Source: Cryobacterium luteum (GTDB lineage Bacteria > Actinomycetota > Actinomycetes > Actinomycetales > Microbacteriaceae). Taken from it: DNA of 64,000 nucleotides. Under the pieces are notes generated by a model. That model worked only from the letters and a program-made list of their open reading frames with translations. It ran no database searches and was not told where the DNA came from. The stretch lies in the NCBI RefSeq assembly GCF_900110125.1, contig NZ_FOCN01000007.1, positions 1-64,000 on the forward strand, written 5' to 3'. Made by a program: the position numbers and the translations under genes. Every line of letters begins with the position of its first letter. Position 1 is the stretch's first letter. Below, one piece after another: positions 25,114-33,360 of the stretch.

Positions 25114-25530
25114 CTAAAGTGCGCGCATTCGGTTGTTGCGCGGGTTGTGTTCCACTTCGGCCAGGCCGAGAGCTTCGAGCAATGGTGGAACATACATGCC
25201 GAAGCGTCCGCGGAAGCCTTTCTTGAGGCCGTACCAGCCCCCGACCGGGTTGATCTCTGAGCGGCCCCAAGCCTCGACGGTGTCGGGTTTGGCCTCCTTC
25301 TTCTCGTCGGCAGCGCCCAACTCCACCCAGTCGCCGTTCTCTTTGAGCATGGCGTGCAGATCTTTTACAGAGCTCAGCCGGTAGGACAGCGTGGTCGACC
25401 CCACCTTGCAGATGAGCGCCGGGGGACTGGCTGCCTCATCGCGATACATGAGGTACTCCGACGATCCCGGCGGGGTGCACAGCACCCACGGGTCGTCCTT
25501 GGTGCCGGTTCCAATGCACGTGTTGGACAT
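25114..25530 (-). CDS. Conserved hypothetical protein (138 aa)
   Basis: 138 residues from ATG 25530 with GGAGAC upstream. Compact soluble protein: GTGTKDDPWVLCTPPGSSEY at the start, ALICKVGSTTLSYRL, a middle segment with VEAWGRS and NPVGGWYGLKKGFRGRFGMY, and the C-terminus GLAEVEHNPRNNRMRAL. I recognise near-identical short proteins annotated only as hypothetical in actinobacteria. No catalytic motif is evident. Faces a MarR gene across an intergenic inverted repeat. Confidence 0.75.
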   Translation of the reverse strand: MSNTCIGTGTKDDPWVLCTPPGSSEYLMYRDEAASPPALICKVGSTTLSYRLSSVKDLHAMLKENGDWVELGAADEKKEAKPDTVEAWGRSEINPVGGWYGLKKGFRGRFGMYVPPLLEALGLAEVEHNPRNNRMRAL

Positions 25531-25634
25531 GTCCGTCTCCTGTCGATGTGGGCTCTCAGCCGGTTCATCATGGCTTGTCGTGGGTCGAATTGCTATGGGA
25601 GGAGCGCATCGGGCAGGTGTGCCTCCCCTCCCGG

Positions 25635-25729
25635 CGCATAACTCCTGCTATTTCTGGAGCCTGCCGGGAACTTCCGCGTGATTCCGCGAAACATTTATGA
25701 CGATCGCACAAATTGCAGGAGTTACGCGC
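25635..25729. repeat. Long-range inverted repeat
   Basis: GCGCATAACTCCTGC (25635-25649) and GCAGGAGTTACGCGC (25715-25729) are complementary at 14 of 15 positions around a 65-bp spacer. It lies upstream of the hypothetical gene at 25530 and 35 bp past the MarR stop. Could be a two-site operator or a remnant of a palindromic mobile element. Confidence 0.45.
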
Positions 25730-25763
25730 GCAGGCGGGACTAAGGCGAGCAAGCGGGCAGTCG

Positions 25764-26372
25764 TCAGGGGGCGGGCTCGAAGGCGATGCGGCGCAGCAGG
25801 GAGCGCAGCTGCTCGCGTTCGGCGGGGCTGAGCCCCTGCAAGGAGCGATCTTCCGCCGCCTGAATGACGGCGCGCGCCTGCCGATAGAGCAGCAGGCCCG
25901 CCGTGGTCGCCACGATCACCTTGGAGCGGCGATCCCGGGGATCCTGCTCGCGGGTGACCGCGCCGAGATTCTCCAAATGGTCGACCAGAGCCACGATCTG
26001 GCTCGGATCGAGGCTGAGAAATCCGGCGAGCTCGCGCTGAGACGGGTTCTGGCCGCTGCAAGCCAGCGACAGCACTGAATACGAGCGCACCCGCAGATCG
26101 AGCTCGGCGAGCATGGTGTTCGCCCGGCCGGAGCCGACGGAGCGGGCCCGCGCGGTCATGAACTCGATCTCATTGGCCAGATCGGTATCGCGCAGGCGGT
26201 CCGGGTCGCGCAGGCGGTCGGTGGTCAGATCGACCGCGTCTGTTCCCGTCGTTGGGGCGGTGGATCCGCCGGCAGGCTCACCGATTATCCCCGCGAGCGG
26301 CATTGCGTCAGTGCCAACAGCACGCGGAACTACGGGCACTTTCACGACCGGAACAGACTCTGTCATTTCCAT
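25764..26372 (-). CDS. phdR: MarR-family regulator (PhdR-like)
   Basis: 202 residues. The first 65 are Pro/Ala/Thr-rich and probably disordered; the MarR core follows (LDLRVRSYSVLSLAC, SQRELAGFLSLDPSQIVALVDHLENLGAVTREQDPRDRRSKVI, the DNA-recognition helix and wing). Divergent from SDR, TIM-barrel hydrolase, acyl-CoA dehydrogenase and MaoC genes. That is the order of the phenylpropanoid (phd) operon of Corynebacterium glutamicum, where the MarR protein PhdR represses until hydroxycinnamoyl-CoA appears. Gene name assigned by synteny. Confidence 0.7.
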   Translation of the reverse strand: MEMTESVPVVKVPVVPRAVGTDAMPLAGIIGEPAGGSTAPTTGTDAVDLTTDRLRDPDRLRDTDLANEIEFMTARARSVGSGRANTMLAELDLRVRSYSVLSLACSGQNPSQRELAGFLSLDPSQIVALVDHLENLGAVTREQDPRDRRSKVIVATTAGLLLYRQARAVIQAAEDRSLQGLSPAEREQLRSLLRRIAFEPAP

Positions 26373-26380
26373 AGAATAAA

Positions 26381-26421
26381 CCCTACCAAATTAGTTGACA
26401 TTTTCAACGGTATAGGTTTTC
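26381..26421. promoter_or_regulatory. MarR operator candidate between phdR and phdB
   Basis: GTTGACATTTTCAAC (26394-26408) is a perfect 5-5-5 inverted repeat, and symmetric flanks (CCCTACC on the left, GGTATAGG on the right) extend it. The TTGACA inside it may double as a -35 element toward phdB, which would explain repression. Confidence 0.6.
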
Positions 26422-26479
26422 ATTAGTTTTACCGCACGGCAACCCGTGGCACTGATGCCACAGCGAATGAGGAGTCACC

Positions 26480-27421
26480 ATGACGTTGACCAGCAAGACG
26501 TTGACCGGCAAGGTCGCCATCGTCACCGGCAGTGGCCGCGGCCTCGGACTGGCCTACGCGCAGGAATTGGCGCGGCAGGGAGCATCCGTTGTGATCAACG
26601 ATGTCGACCAGCTGATCGCTGATGACGCCGTCGCGAGCATCGTCACTGAGGGCGGCCAGGCCGTTGCCGTCGTCGCCCCGGTGGGGTCGACCGCCACCGC
26701 GCAGCAGCTCGTCGCCCAGGCCGTCGAAAGTTTCGGCCGTCTCGACATTCTCGTCACCAACGCCGGCGTGCTGCGCGACACCGTGGTCTGGAAGATGACC
26801 GACGACGACTTCGACACCGTCATCAACGTGCACCTGCGCGGCACGTTCACCTGCGTGCGTGAGGCGGCCATCCGCTTTCGCGAGCAGGGCGAGGGCGGCC
26901 GCATCATCTGCATCGGCTCGCCCACCGGCCAGCGCGGCAACTTCGGCCAGACCAACTATGCCGCAGCGAAGGCCGGCATCGTGGGCATGGTGCGCACCTG
27001 GTCGATGGAATTGGCCCGCGCCAACGTCACCGTCAACGCTGTCGTTCCCGTCGCGGCGACCGCGATGACTGACACGGTTCCCTTCTTCAAGGCCTTCAAC
27101 GATGCTGCCGCGCGCGGCGAGACCATGCCGCCCTTCGCCCGCCGGGTGCTTGGCTATGGCACCCCGCAGGACGTCGCCGGCGTCGTCGGGTTTCTCGCCT
27201 CCGACGCTGCGGCCGGCATCACCGGGCAGGTCGTCGGTTCCGGCGGCGACCGGGTGCAGCTGTGGTCGCACCCTGAGGTCGTCGCGACCGCGTTCGAAAC
27301 CGGCGGTTGGACCGTCGAGTCCCTCAGCGAAGACTTTTCCTCCCTGTTCGGCGACAAACTGCAGAGCGTCGGCGAGAAGCTGCCCGAGCTGCCCGCCGAA
27401 CTTCAGCCCGTCGCCAAGTAA
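26480..27421 (+). CDS. phdB: SDR dehydrogenase (PhdB-like, 3-hydroxyacyl-CoA step)
   Basis: 313 residues. Rossmann motif VTGSGRGLGLAYA, NAGV in the NNAG position, catalytic Ser (GSPTGQ) and YAAAK (Tyr and Lys). About 60 residues longer than a typical FabG. GAGGAG ribosome site. Predicted to oxidise the 3-hydroxyl of a hydroxyphenyl-3-hydroxypropionyl-CoA during side-chain shortening. The stop abuts the next start directly, so the genes are in one operon. Confidence 0.75.
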   Translation: MTLTSKTLTGKVAIVTGSGRGLGLAYAQELARQGASVVINDVDQLIADDAVASIVTEGGQAVAVVAPVGSTATAQQLVAQAVESFGRLDILVTNAGVLRDTVVWKMTDDDFDTVINVHLRGTFTCVREAAIRFREQGEGGRIICIGSPTGQRGNFGQTNYAAAKAGIVGMVRTWSMELARANVTVNAVVPVAATAMTDTVPFFKAFNDAAARGETMPPFARRVLGYGTPQDVAGVVGFLASDAAAGITGQVVGSGGDRVQLWSHPEVVATAFETGGWTVESLSEDFSSLFGDKLQSVGEKLPELPAELQPVAK

Positions 27422-28306
27422 ATGGTCTACGAACTCGGCCTGAACGTTGCGGCGCTCACGGCCATCGACACGCACGTGCACATCGAGGTCGGCGACGACG
27501 GGCGCAACGCCCTGCCGCAGCCGCTCGTCGACGCCGCGAGCAAATATTTCAAAACGGATGCCCCGCGCCCCGGCCTCGACGAAATCGCCGACCTGTACCG
27601 TGCACGCAGCATGGCCGCGGTCGTGTTCACCGTCGATGCCTCCCGCAACCTGAATCACCCGCCGAACAGCAGTGAAGAGATAGCGATCGGCGCCGCGCGC
27701 AACAATGACGTACTCATTCCGTTCGGCTCGGTCGACCCCACCCGGGGAGCGGATGCCGTCACCCAGGCCCGTCGCCTGGCCCATGATTTCGGAGTGCGCG
27801 GCTTCAAATTCCACCCCACCGTGCAGAACTTCAACCCGAGCGACGAGCAGTTCTACCCGCTCTGGGCGGCGCTGCAAAACCTCGGCCTGCCCGCCCTGTT
27901 CCACACCGGGCAGACCGGGATCGGCTCGGGCCTGCCCGGCGGCTTCGGCCTCAAACTCGGGCTGTCCAACCCCATGCTGCTCGACAACGTCGCCGCCGAC
28001 TTTCCCGAACTGTCGATCATCATGGCGCACCCGAGCGTGCCGTGGCAGGACGAAGCCCTCGCCGTGGCCACCCACAAAGAGAACGTCTACATCGACCTCT
28101 CGGGCTGGTCACCCAAGTACTTCCCCGAGAACCTCGTGCGCCAGGCCAACTCCTTTCTCCAAGACAAGGTGCTGTTCGGCAGTGACTTTCCACTGATCAG
28201 CCCCGACCGCTGGCTCAAGGACTTCGCCGACCTGAACCTCAAAGACAGCGTGCGGCCGAAAATTCTCAAGGACAACGCGGTGCGCCTGCTCGGACTCACG
28301 GCATGA
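27422..28306 (+). CDS. phdC: Amidohydrolase-family TIM-barrel hydrolase (PhdC-like)
   Basis: 294 residues. Metal site of the amidohydrolase-2 family: DTHVH (His18, His20), GFKFHPT, IMAHPS, and the terminal GSDFP aspartate. Family members decarboxylate or hydrolyse aromatic intermediates. In the phd operon of C. glutamicum the equivalent is thought to cleave the beta-keto phenylpropanoid thioester or release the aromatic acid (role inferred). Starts one base after the SDR stop and overlaps the following gene by 4 nt. Confidence 0.72.
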   Translation: MVYELGLNVAALTAIDTHVHIEVGDDGRNALPQPLVDAASKYFKTDAPRPGLDEIADLYRARSMAAVVFTVDASRNLNHPPNSSEEIAIGAARNNDVLIPFGSVDPTRGADAVTQARRLAHDFGVRGFKFHPTVQNFNPSDEQFYPLWAALQNLGLPALFHTGQTGIGSGLPGGFGLKLGLSNPMLLDNVAADFPELSIIMAHPSVPWQDEALAVATHKENVYIDLSGWSPKYFPENLVRQANSFLQDKVLFGSDFPLISPDRWLKDFADLNLKDSVRPKILKDNAVRLLGLTA

Positions 28307-29454
28307 CCGCCTTCTATCCGAGCGACCAGTTCGGCTACTCCACGCAGCTCACCGACAGCGAACTCGAGGTGCTTGCCCGACTGCGCGCGGTGCTCGACAC
28401 CGACGTGCAGCCGCTTCTCGCCGACCATTGGGAGGCGGGCGAGTTTCCATTCGAGATCGTGCCGAAACTCGTCGACCTAAACCTGATGAACCAGGGCACC
28501 AGCGCGCTCTACGGTGGCTTTCGCAATTTCGAACTGGCCCGCACCGACGCATCCGTCGCCACGTTCTACAACGCGCAGTCCGGACTATTTCGCACCACGG
28601 TCAACCTGGGCGGCAGCCCGGAACAGGTGGCCGCGCTCGATGCGAAAATCCAAAGCTTCGACTACACCGGGGTGTTCGCGCTGACCGAACCCGAGCACGG
28701 CTCCGACATCGCCGGCGGGCTCGCCACGACCGCCCGTCGCACCGGCGACAGCTGGGTGCTCAACGGGCAGAAGCGCTGGATCGGCGGCGCCTCGAGCGCC
28801 GACGTGCTCGCCGTCTTCGCCCGCGACGAGGCCGACGGGCAGGTGAAGGCCTTTCTGGTACCGACGGATGCCCCCGGCGTCGGCCTGCGCAAGATCCACC
28901 GCAAGACCAGCCTGCGCATCATGCAGAACGCCGACATCGACCTCATTGACGTGCAGGTGGCCGAGGCAGACCGGCTGCAGCGCATCAACTCGTTCAAGGA
29001 CGTCGCCGCCCTGCTGCGGTCGATGCGCTCCGACGTGGCCTGGATCGCAACCGGCCTGCAGGCCGGCGCCTACGAAGCCGCCCTGCGCTATGTGAAGACC
29101 CGCGAGCAGTTCGGCAAGCCGATCGCCGCTTTTGCGCTCACCCAGCAGAAGCTTGCCACCATGCTCGGCAACGTCACCGCGTCGCTCGGCATGGTCGTGC
29201 GGCTCACCCAGCAGCAGGAGGCCGGGCTGTTCACCGAGGAGAACTCGGCCCTCGCGAAGATGTTCTGCTGCGAGCGGATGCGCCACACGGTCGCGTTGGC
29301 CCGCGAGGTCGTCGGCGGCAACGGCATCACCCTCGACACCGATGTCGCCCGCTTTCATGCCGATGCCGAAGCCGTGTACTCCTACGAGGGTACTCACGAG
29401 ATCAACAGCCTCATCGTCGGCCGTGCTGTCACCGGGCACAGCGCGTTCATCTAA
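28303..29454 (+). CDS. phdD: Acyl-CoA dehydrogenase (PhdD-like)
   Basis: 383 residues. Glutaryl-CoA-dehydrogenase-like sequence: FALTEPEHGSDIAGG (FAD/substrate loop), WVLNGQKRWIGG, REQFGKPIAAFALTQQKLA, and the C-terminal YEGTHEINSLIVGRAVTG, where the catalytic Glu sits in YEGT. Would introduce the double bond in dihydro-hydroxycinnamoyl-CoA, letting dihydroferulate-type substrates enter the pathway. ATGA overlap with the upstream gene. A second, related copy is encoded at 49334-50557. Confidence 0.8.
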   Translation: MTAFYPSDQFGYSTQLTDSELEVLARLRAVLDTDVQPLLADHWEAGEFPFEIVPKLVDLNLMNQGTSALYGGFRNFELARTDASVATFYNAQSGLFRTTVNLGGSPEQVAALDAKIQSFDYTGVFALTEPEHGSDIAGGLATTARRTGDSWVLNGQKRWIGGASSADVLAVFARDEADGQVKAFLVPTDAPGVGLRKIHRKTSLRIMQNADIDLIDVQVAEADRLQRINSFKDVAALLRSMRSDVAWIATGLQAGAYEAALRYVKTREQFGKPIAAFALTQQKLATMLGNVTASLGMVVRLTQQQEAGLFTEENSALAKMFCCERMRHTVALAREVVGGNGITLDTDVARFHADAEAVYSYEGTHEINSLIVGRAVTGHSAFI

Positions 29455-29481
29455 CCAACCTATCTATCCACAAGGAGCATC

Positions 29482-29937
29482 ATGAGCACCATCGTCACCA
29501 CCTTCGCGCAACTGCCCGGCCTGGCCGGCACCGACCTCGGCTACACCGACTACATCGAGGTCGACCAGACCCAGATCGACACCTTTGCCGACGCCACTGA
29601 CGACCACCAGTGGCTGCACGTTGACCCTGTCAAGGCCAAGGACGGCCCGTTCGGCACGACCGTTGCGCACGGCTTTCTCACCCTGTCGCTCGCGATCCCG
29701 TTCTGGACCGAACTGCTCGACGTGACCGACGTGACCACCAAGGTCAACTATGGCCTCGACAAGGTGCGCTTTCCGGCACCCGTCACCGTCGGCTCGAAGA
29801 TCCGCATGCACGCCACCATCGCGACGGTCATCGAGATCGCCGGCGGCGTGCAGCTCGGCGTCGACCAGACCATCGAGATCGAGGGCGGCACCAAACCAGC
29901 CGTCGTCGCGCACTCGCTGTACCGCTTTTACGTATGA
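29482..29937 (+). CDS. phdE: MaoC-like enoyl-CoA hydratase (PhdE-like)
   Basis: 151 residues, a single hot-dog domain. The R-hydratase signature is present: FADATDDHQWLHVD with catalytic Asp and His, followed by GPFGTTVAHGFLTLSL. Would hydrate hydroxycinnamoyl-CoA to the 3-hydroxy thioester that the SDR at 26480 oxidises. Ribosome site AAGGAG. Fourth gene of the phd operon. Confidence 0.8.
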   Translation: MSTIVTTFAQLPGLAGTDLGYTDYIEVDQTQIDTFADATDDHQWLHVDPVKAKDGPFGTTVAHGFLTLSLAIPFWTELLDVTDVTTKVNYGLDKVRFPAPVTVGSKIRMHATIATVIEIAGGVQLGVDQTIEIEGGTKPAVVAHSLYRFYV

Positions 29938-29987
29938 CCGTACCCCCGCTGTTCTGCGCAACACCCAACCCTCAAGGAAGAGGAACC

Positions 29988-30986
29988 ATGTTTCACAGCA
30001 ACCTGACCCGCGTTCGCACCGTCTCCGGCCTGGCCGGCCTGGCCATCGTCGCCCTGGCCCTCTCCGGCTGCGCCGCTGAGGCCCCCGCCGCCGACACGAC
30101 GGCAGACACCGCCACGGGCGAGCTGACCACCGTGACGGTGGGCGTGCTCGCCATCGCCCCCTCCGTGGCGATGCAGTACGGCATCGATGAGGGCATCTTT
30201 GAAAAGCACGGCCTCGACGTGCAGCTGCAGACCGGCCAGGGCGGCGCCGCGATGCTGCCGGCCGTGTACGCCGGCAGCATGGACTTCGCCATCGGCAACC
30301 CGCTCTCGGTCATGGTCGCCGTCGACAAGGGCCTCGAGATGCAGATCGTCACCGGGTACAGCAACTCCAAGGCCGAGGGCGACGACATCAACGGTGTCGT
30401 CGTGCGCACCGACTCGGGCATCGACAGCTTCGCCGACCTCGAAGACCAGACCGTCTCGGTCAACGCGGTCAGCACCCAGGGCGACCTCACCATTAAGGAG
30501 AGCGCCGAGATCGACGGCGCAGACTCGTCGCTGATCAACTTCAACGAGATGCCGTTTCCCGACATGGAGGCCCAGCTCGCCGCCGGCAACACCGACGCCA
30601 TCTGGCTGCCCGAGCCGTTCCTGAGCAAGGCGCTGGCCAGCAGCGACTTCAAACTCATCGGCTACCCGAACCAGCAAGCCCTCCCCGGCCTGCCCACCAT
30701 GGTCACCTTCACGAGTGCCAAGTACGCCACCGCCAACGCTGACACCCTCGCGAAGTTCCGGGAGGCCGTCGACGAGACCCTCGCCGCCGCCGAGGCCAAC
30801 CTCGACGACGTGCGCGCCACCCTGCCCGCCTTCATGGGAATGGACACGGGAGTCGCCGAGAACATGAAGATGGAGACCTTCAACGGTGACGTGCCCGCCG
30901 ACGTGCTCGCCGACCTCGGCGACCTCATGCAGAAGTATGAGATTGTGACGAAGGCGCCCAACGTCTCTGCCATGATCGCAAGCTAG
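29988..30986 (+). CDS. ABC transporter substrate-binding lipoprotein (NMT1/SsuA type)
   Basis: 332 residues from ATG 29988 (AAGGAAGAGG upstream). Signal peptide with lipobox LALSGC, lipidated at Cys25. Mature part has TVGVLAIAPSVAMQYGIDEGIF and GGAAMLPAVYAG, typical of nitrate/sulfonate/aromatic-acid binding proteins. It lacks its own permease and ATPase; those lie at 35567-38008 with a second, similar binding protein. Position inside the phd operon predicts a phenylpropanoid or aromatic acid ligand (inference). Confidence 0.82.
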   Translation: MFHSNLTRVRTVSGLAGLAIVALALSGCAAEAPAADTTADTATGELTTVTVGVLAIAPSVAMQYGIDEGIFEKHGLDVQLQTGQGGAAMLPAVYAGSMDFAIGNPLSVMVAVDKGLEMQIVTGYSNSKAEGDDINGVVVRTDSGIDSFADLEDQTVSVNAVSTQGDLTIKESAEIDGADSSLINFNEMPFPDMEAQLAAGNTDAIWLPEPFLSKALASSDFKLIGYPNQQALPGLPTMVTFTSAKYATANADTLAKFREAVDETLAAAEANLDDVRATLPAFMGMDTGVAENMKMETFNGDVPADVLADLGDLMQKYEIVTKAPNVSAMIAS

Positions 30987-30991
30987 CCATT

Positions 30992-31028
30992 CAGGGGTGT
31001 GCTCGGTAGTACGGTGAGCACACCCCTG
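30992..31028. terminator. Hairpin after the binding-protein gene
   Basis: CAGGGGTGTGCTC (30992-31004) and GAGCACACCCCTG (31016-31028), a perfect 13-bp stem with an 11-base loop, six bases after the stop. There is no T-run, so it may partly terminate or stabilise the upstream mRNA and lower expression of the ligase gene. Confidence 0.7.
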
Positions 31029-31084
31029 ACCCACCCCGTGTCAGTGTCTCTGCCTGCGGAGACGTGTGAAAGGTACATGCAACG

Positions 31085-32638
31085 ATGCATAACCAAGGTC
31101 TCGGTTCCTGGATCCACCGCCGACGCATCAAGTCGGCCGACCAGACGGCGCTGATCAGCGGCGACGATCGCCTCAGCTACGGCGAGTTCGCCGAGCGGGT
31201 TGACCGCTTGGCGAACGCCTTCGATGCGCGCGGCATCCGTTCGGGTGATCGGGTGGCCTATCTGGGCGAGAATCATCCGGCGTTTCTTGAGACGCTCTTC
31301 GCCTGCGGGGTGCTCGGTGCCATCTTCGTGCCGCTCAACACCCGCTTGGCCGCCCCCGAGATCGCCTTCGCCCTCACCGATTCCGGCAGCCGAATCCTCG
31401 TGCACGCGGCAAGCCTGACCGACCTGGCCGTGCGCGGATCGGCCGGCACACAGGTCGTGCAGCGCATTCGGGTAGCGGATGCCGCGGTGCCCACCGCTGA
31501 CACCGGCCCGACCGGTCTGCTCGTGGAAAACCTCGACGAGGTGATTCTCGGCGCCCCCGCCACGCACCGCGACGAGAACGTCAGCCTCGACGACCCCGCC
31601 CTCATTCTGTACACCTCCGGCACGACCGGCCAGCCCAAGGGGGCCCTGCTCACCCACGGCAATATGACCTGGAACAGTTTCAACGTGCTCGTCGACTACG
31701 ACTTCGTCAGCAGCGACGTCGCCCTCATGATCGCGCCGATGTTCCACGTCGCCTCGCTCGGCATGGGGGTGCTGCCGACGCTGCTCAAGGGCGGATCCGT
31801 CGTGCTCGAGCCCCGGTTCGAGCCGGGCCGCACCCTGCACCTGATCGAACAGCATCACGCCACCGTGATCAGCGGCGTGCCCACGACCTACCAGCTTCTG
31901 TGCGAGCACCCGAACTGGGAGTCGACCGACATCAGCTCGCTGCAAAAGCTCACCTGCGGTGGTTCGGCGGTGCCGGTGCGGGTGCTCGAGGCCTACGAGA
32001 AGCGCGGGCTGTCCTTCTCCGGCGGGTACGGCCTCACCGAGACCGCGCCCGGCGCCACAAGTCTCGCCCCGCACAAATCCCGCGAGAAGGCCGGGTCGGC
32101 CGGGCTGCCGCACTTCTTCACCGACGTGCGCATCGTCGACGAGACCGGCACCGAAGTACCCGACGGCGAGGTCGGCGAGATTCAGATCTCCGGCCCCAAC
32201 GTCATCCGTGAGTACTGGAACCGGGCAGAGGCCACCGCCGACAGCTACGCCGGAAACGTCTGGTTTCGCTCCGGCGACATGGGCTACACCGACGAACACG
32301 GCTACCTGTTCATCTCCGACCGGCTGAAGGACATGATCATCTCCGGCGGCGAGAACATCTACCCGGCCGAGATCGAGCTGGCCATCGCCGAACTCGAAGC
32401 GGTCTCGAGCGTCGCCGTGATCGGGGTACCCGACGAGAAGTGGGGCGAGGTGCCCTGCGCTGTCGTCACCGTGCGCGATGGCTTCACCCTCGAGACTGAC
32501 GACATCCAGGCGCACCTGGGCGACCGGCTCGCCCGCTACAAAATTCCTAAACGTGTCGTGATCGTCGCCGAGATGCCGCGTACCGCGAGCGGCAAGATCC
32601 GCAAGGCCGACCTGCGCCGTGCCCACGCGGTGACGTGA
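31085..32638 (+). CDS. phdA: AMP-forming acyl-CoA ligase (PhdA-like, hydroxycinnamate-CoA ligase)
   Basis: 517 residues. ANL superfamily: LILYTSGTTGQPKGALLTH (P-loop), YGLTETAPG (A5), WFRSGDMGYTDEHGYL and DRLKDMIISGGENIYPAEIE, and the catalytic Lys in RTASGKIRKADL. Activates a carboxylate as the CoA thioester. Synteny points to ferulate, p-coumarate or caffeate as substrate; general fatty acids cannot be excluded. Follows the operon after a hairpin at 30992-31028. Confidence 0.78.
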   Translation: MHNQGLGSWIHRRRIKSADQTALISGDDRLSYGEFAERVDRLANAFDARGIRSGDRVAYLGENHPAFLETLFACGVLGAIFVPLNTRLAAPEIAFALTDSGSRILVHAASLTDLAVRGSAGTQVVQRIRVADAAVPTADTGPTGLLVENLDEVILGAPATHRDENVSLDDPALILYTSGTTGQPKGALLTHGNMTWNSFNVLVDYDFVSSDVALMIAPMFHVASLGMGVLPTLLKGGSVVLEPRFEPGRTLHLIEQHHATVISGVPTTYQLLCEHPNWESTDISSLQKLTCGGSAVPVRVLEAYEKRGLSFSGGYGLTETAPGATSLAPHKSREKAGSAGLPHFFTDVRIVDETGTEVPDGEVGEIQISGPNVIREYWNRAEATADSYAGNVWFRSGDMGYTDEHGYLFISDRLKDMIISGGENIYPAEIELAIAELEAVSSVAVIGVPDEKWGEVPCAVVTVRDGFTLETDDIQAHLGDRLARYKIPKRVVIVAEMPRTASGKIRKADLRRAHAVT

Positions 32639-32657
32639 GCGCCGGTCAGGCCGGCGC
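32639..32657. terminator. Short convergent hairpin between phdA and vanR
   Basis: GCGCCGG (32639-32645) pairs with CCGGCGC (32651-32657) around five bases, in the gap between converging stops. It overlaps the last codon of the PadR gene. Confidence 0.45.
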
Positions 32658-33263
32658 CGCGGCATCCGTTCTGGTGGGGTCGCCGCCGTTGAGCTGGTCA
32701 ACGAGCGCGAGCCCCCGCTCAGCCCACTCGATCTCGTGCTCGGCCCGCGCAATCAGCCCTTCGTAGGTGTAGCGCTTGTAGGCGCGGATGGCGGCGTGCT
32801 CGCTTGCCGGCGCGTGGGCGAGGCGTTTTTCGAGCATGGCGCTCGTTCCGGTGTCGATCTCGCGCACCTTCTCGAGCCATTCGTCCCGCCGCTCCGCGTA
32901 GTTCGCCCGATGCGCGCGCAGCTGCGCGCGCGCCGCGTCGGGCTCGGCCCACTCGAGGTAGGCGGCCCTGAGGTGCGCCGGGTCGCGCTCCCGGGTGTAG
33001 CTGAGCGGCTCGTTCATCCAGGCGCGAAAGGCAGTCAGGCCGGCCGCGGTCACGTGGTACTCGCGCTTCTTGCCGCGCGGCCCCCAGGGGACTTCGGTGC
33101 CGACGAGCAGCCCGTCGGCCTCCATGCGGCGCAGTTCCGGGTAAATCTGCGAGTCGGGGGCATGCCAGACATGCGAAACGGATGCCTGAAACGCTTTGGA
33201 CAGGTCGTAGCCGGTCATCGGTGTCACGGTGAGCAGCGCCAGCAGGGCGTGTCGGAGGCTCAT
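32646..33263 (-). CDS. vanR: PadR-family regulator (VanR-like)
   Basis: 205 residues. N-terminal PadR winged helix (LRHALLALLTVTPMTGYDLSKAF, QIYPELRRMEADGLL, GPRGKKREYHVT), followed by the long C-terminal dimerisation helices of the PadR/Vir subfamily (ERRDEWLEKVREID). Divergent from vanA. VanR of Corynebacterium glutamicum is a PadR-type repressor of vanABK released by vanillate, which fits this arrangement; a symmetrical site lies between the genes. Confidence 0.8.
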   Translation of the reverse strand: MSLRHALLALLTVTPMTGYDLSKAFQASVSHVWHAPDSQIYPELRRMEADGLLVGTEVPWGPRGKKREYHVTAAGLTAFRAWMNEPLSYTRERDPAHLRAAYLEWAEPDAARAQLRAHRANYAERRDEWLEKVREIDTGTSAMLEKRLAHAPASEHAAIRAYKRYTYEGLIARAEHEIEWAERGLALVDQLNGGDPTRTDAAAPA

Positions 33264-33299
33264 CAGGTTCTCCTCTCGGCCTTGTGAGTGACTACCAGC

Positions 33300-33340
33300 A
33301 TAGATAGTCTGGACCAGCGCGAACTATCTATGGGGATAGT
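33300..33340. promoter_or_regulatory. VanR operator candidate
   Basis: ATAGATAGT (33300-33308) and ACTATCTAT (33323-33331) form a perfect 9-bp inverted repeat with a 14-bp spacer; an extra half-site GATAGT follows at 33335. This lies 20-60 bp upstream of vanA and just upstream of vanR, where a PadR dimer would block both promoters. Confidence 0.7.
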
Positions 33341-33360
33341 TAGCTGACCGGAGGTTCTCA

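Noticed and set aside
26429-28075. 548-codon minus-strand frame opposite phdB and phdC
   Set aside because: Shadow of genes with intact catalytic motifs; the translation has no recognisable fold.
29928-32752. Two long minus-strand frames opposite the binding-protein and ligase genes
   Set aside because: Typical high-GC antisense frames; composition is Gly/Val/Asp/His-rich and no ribosome site or domain was seen.
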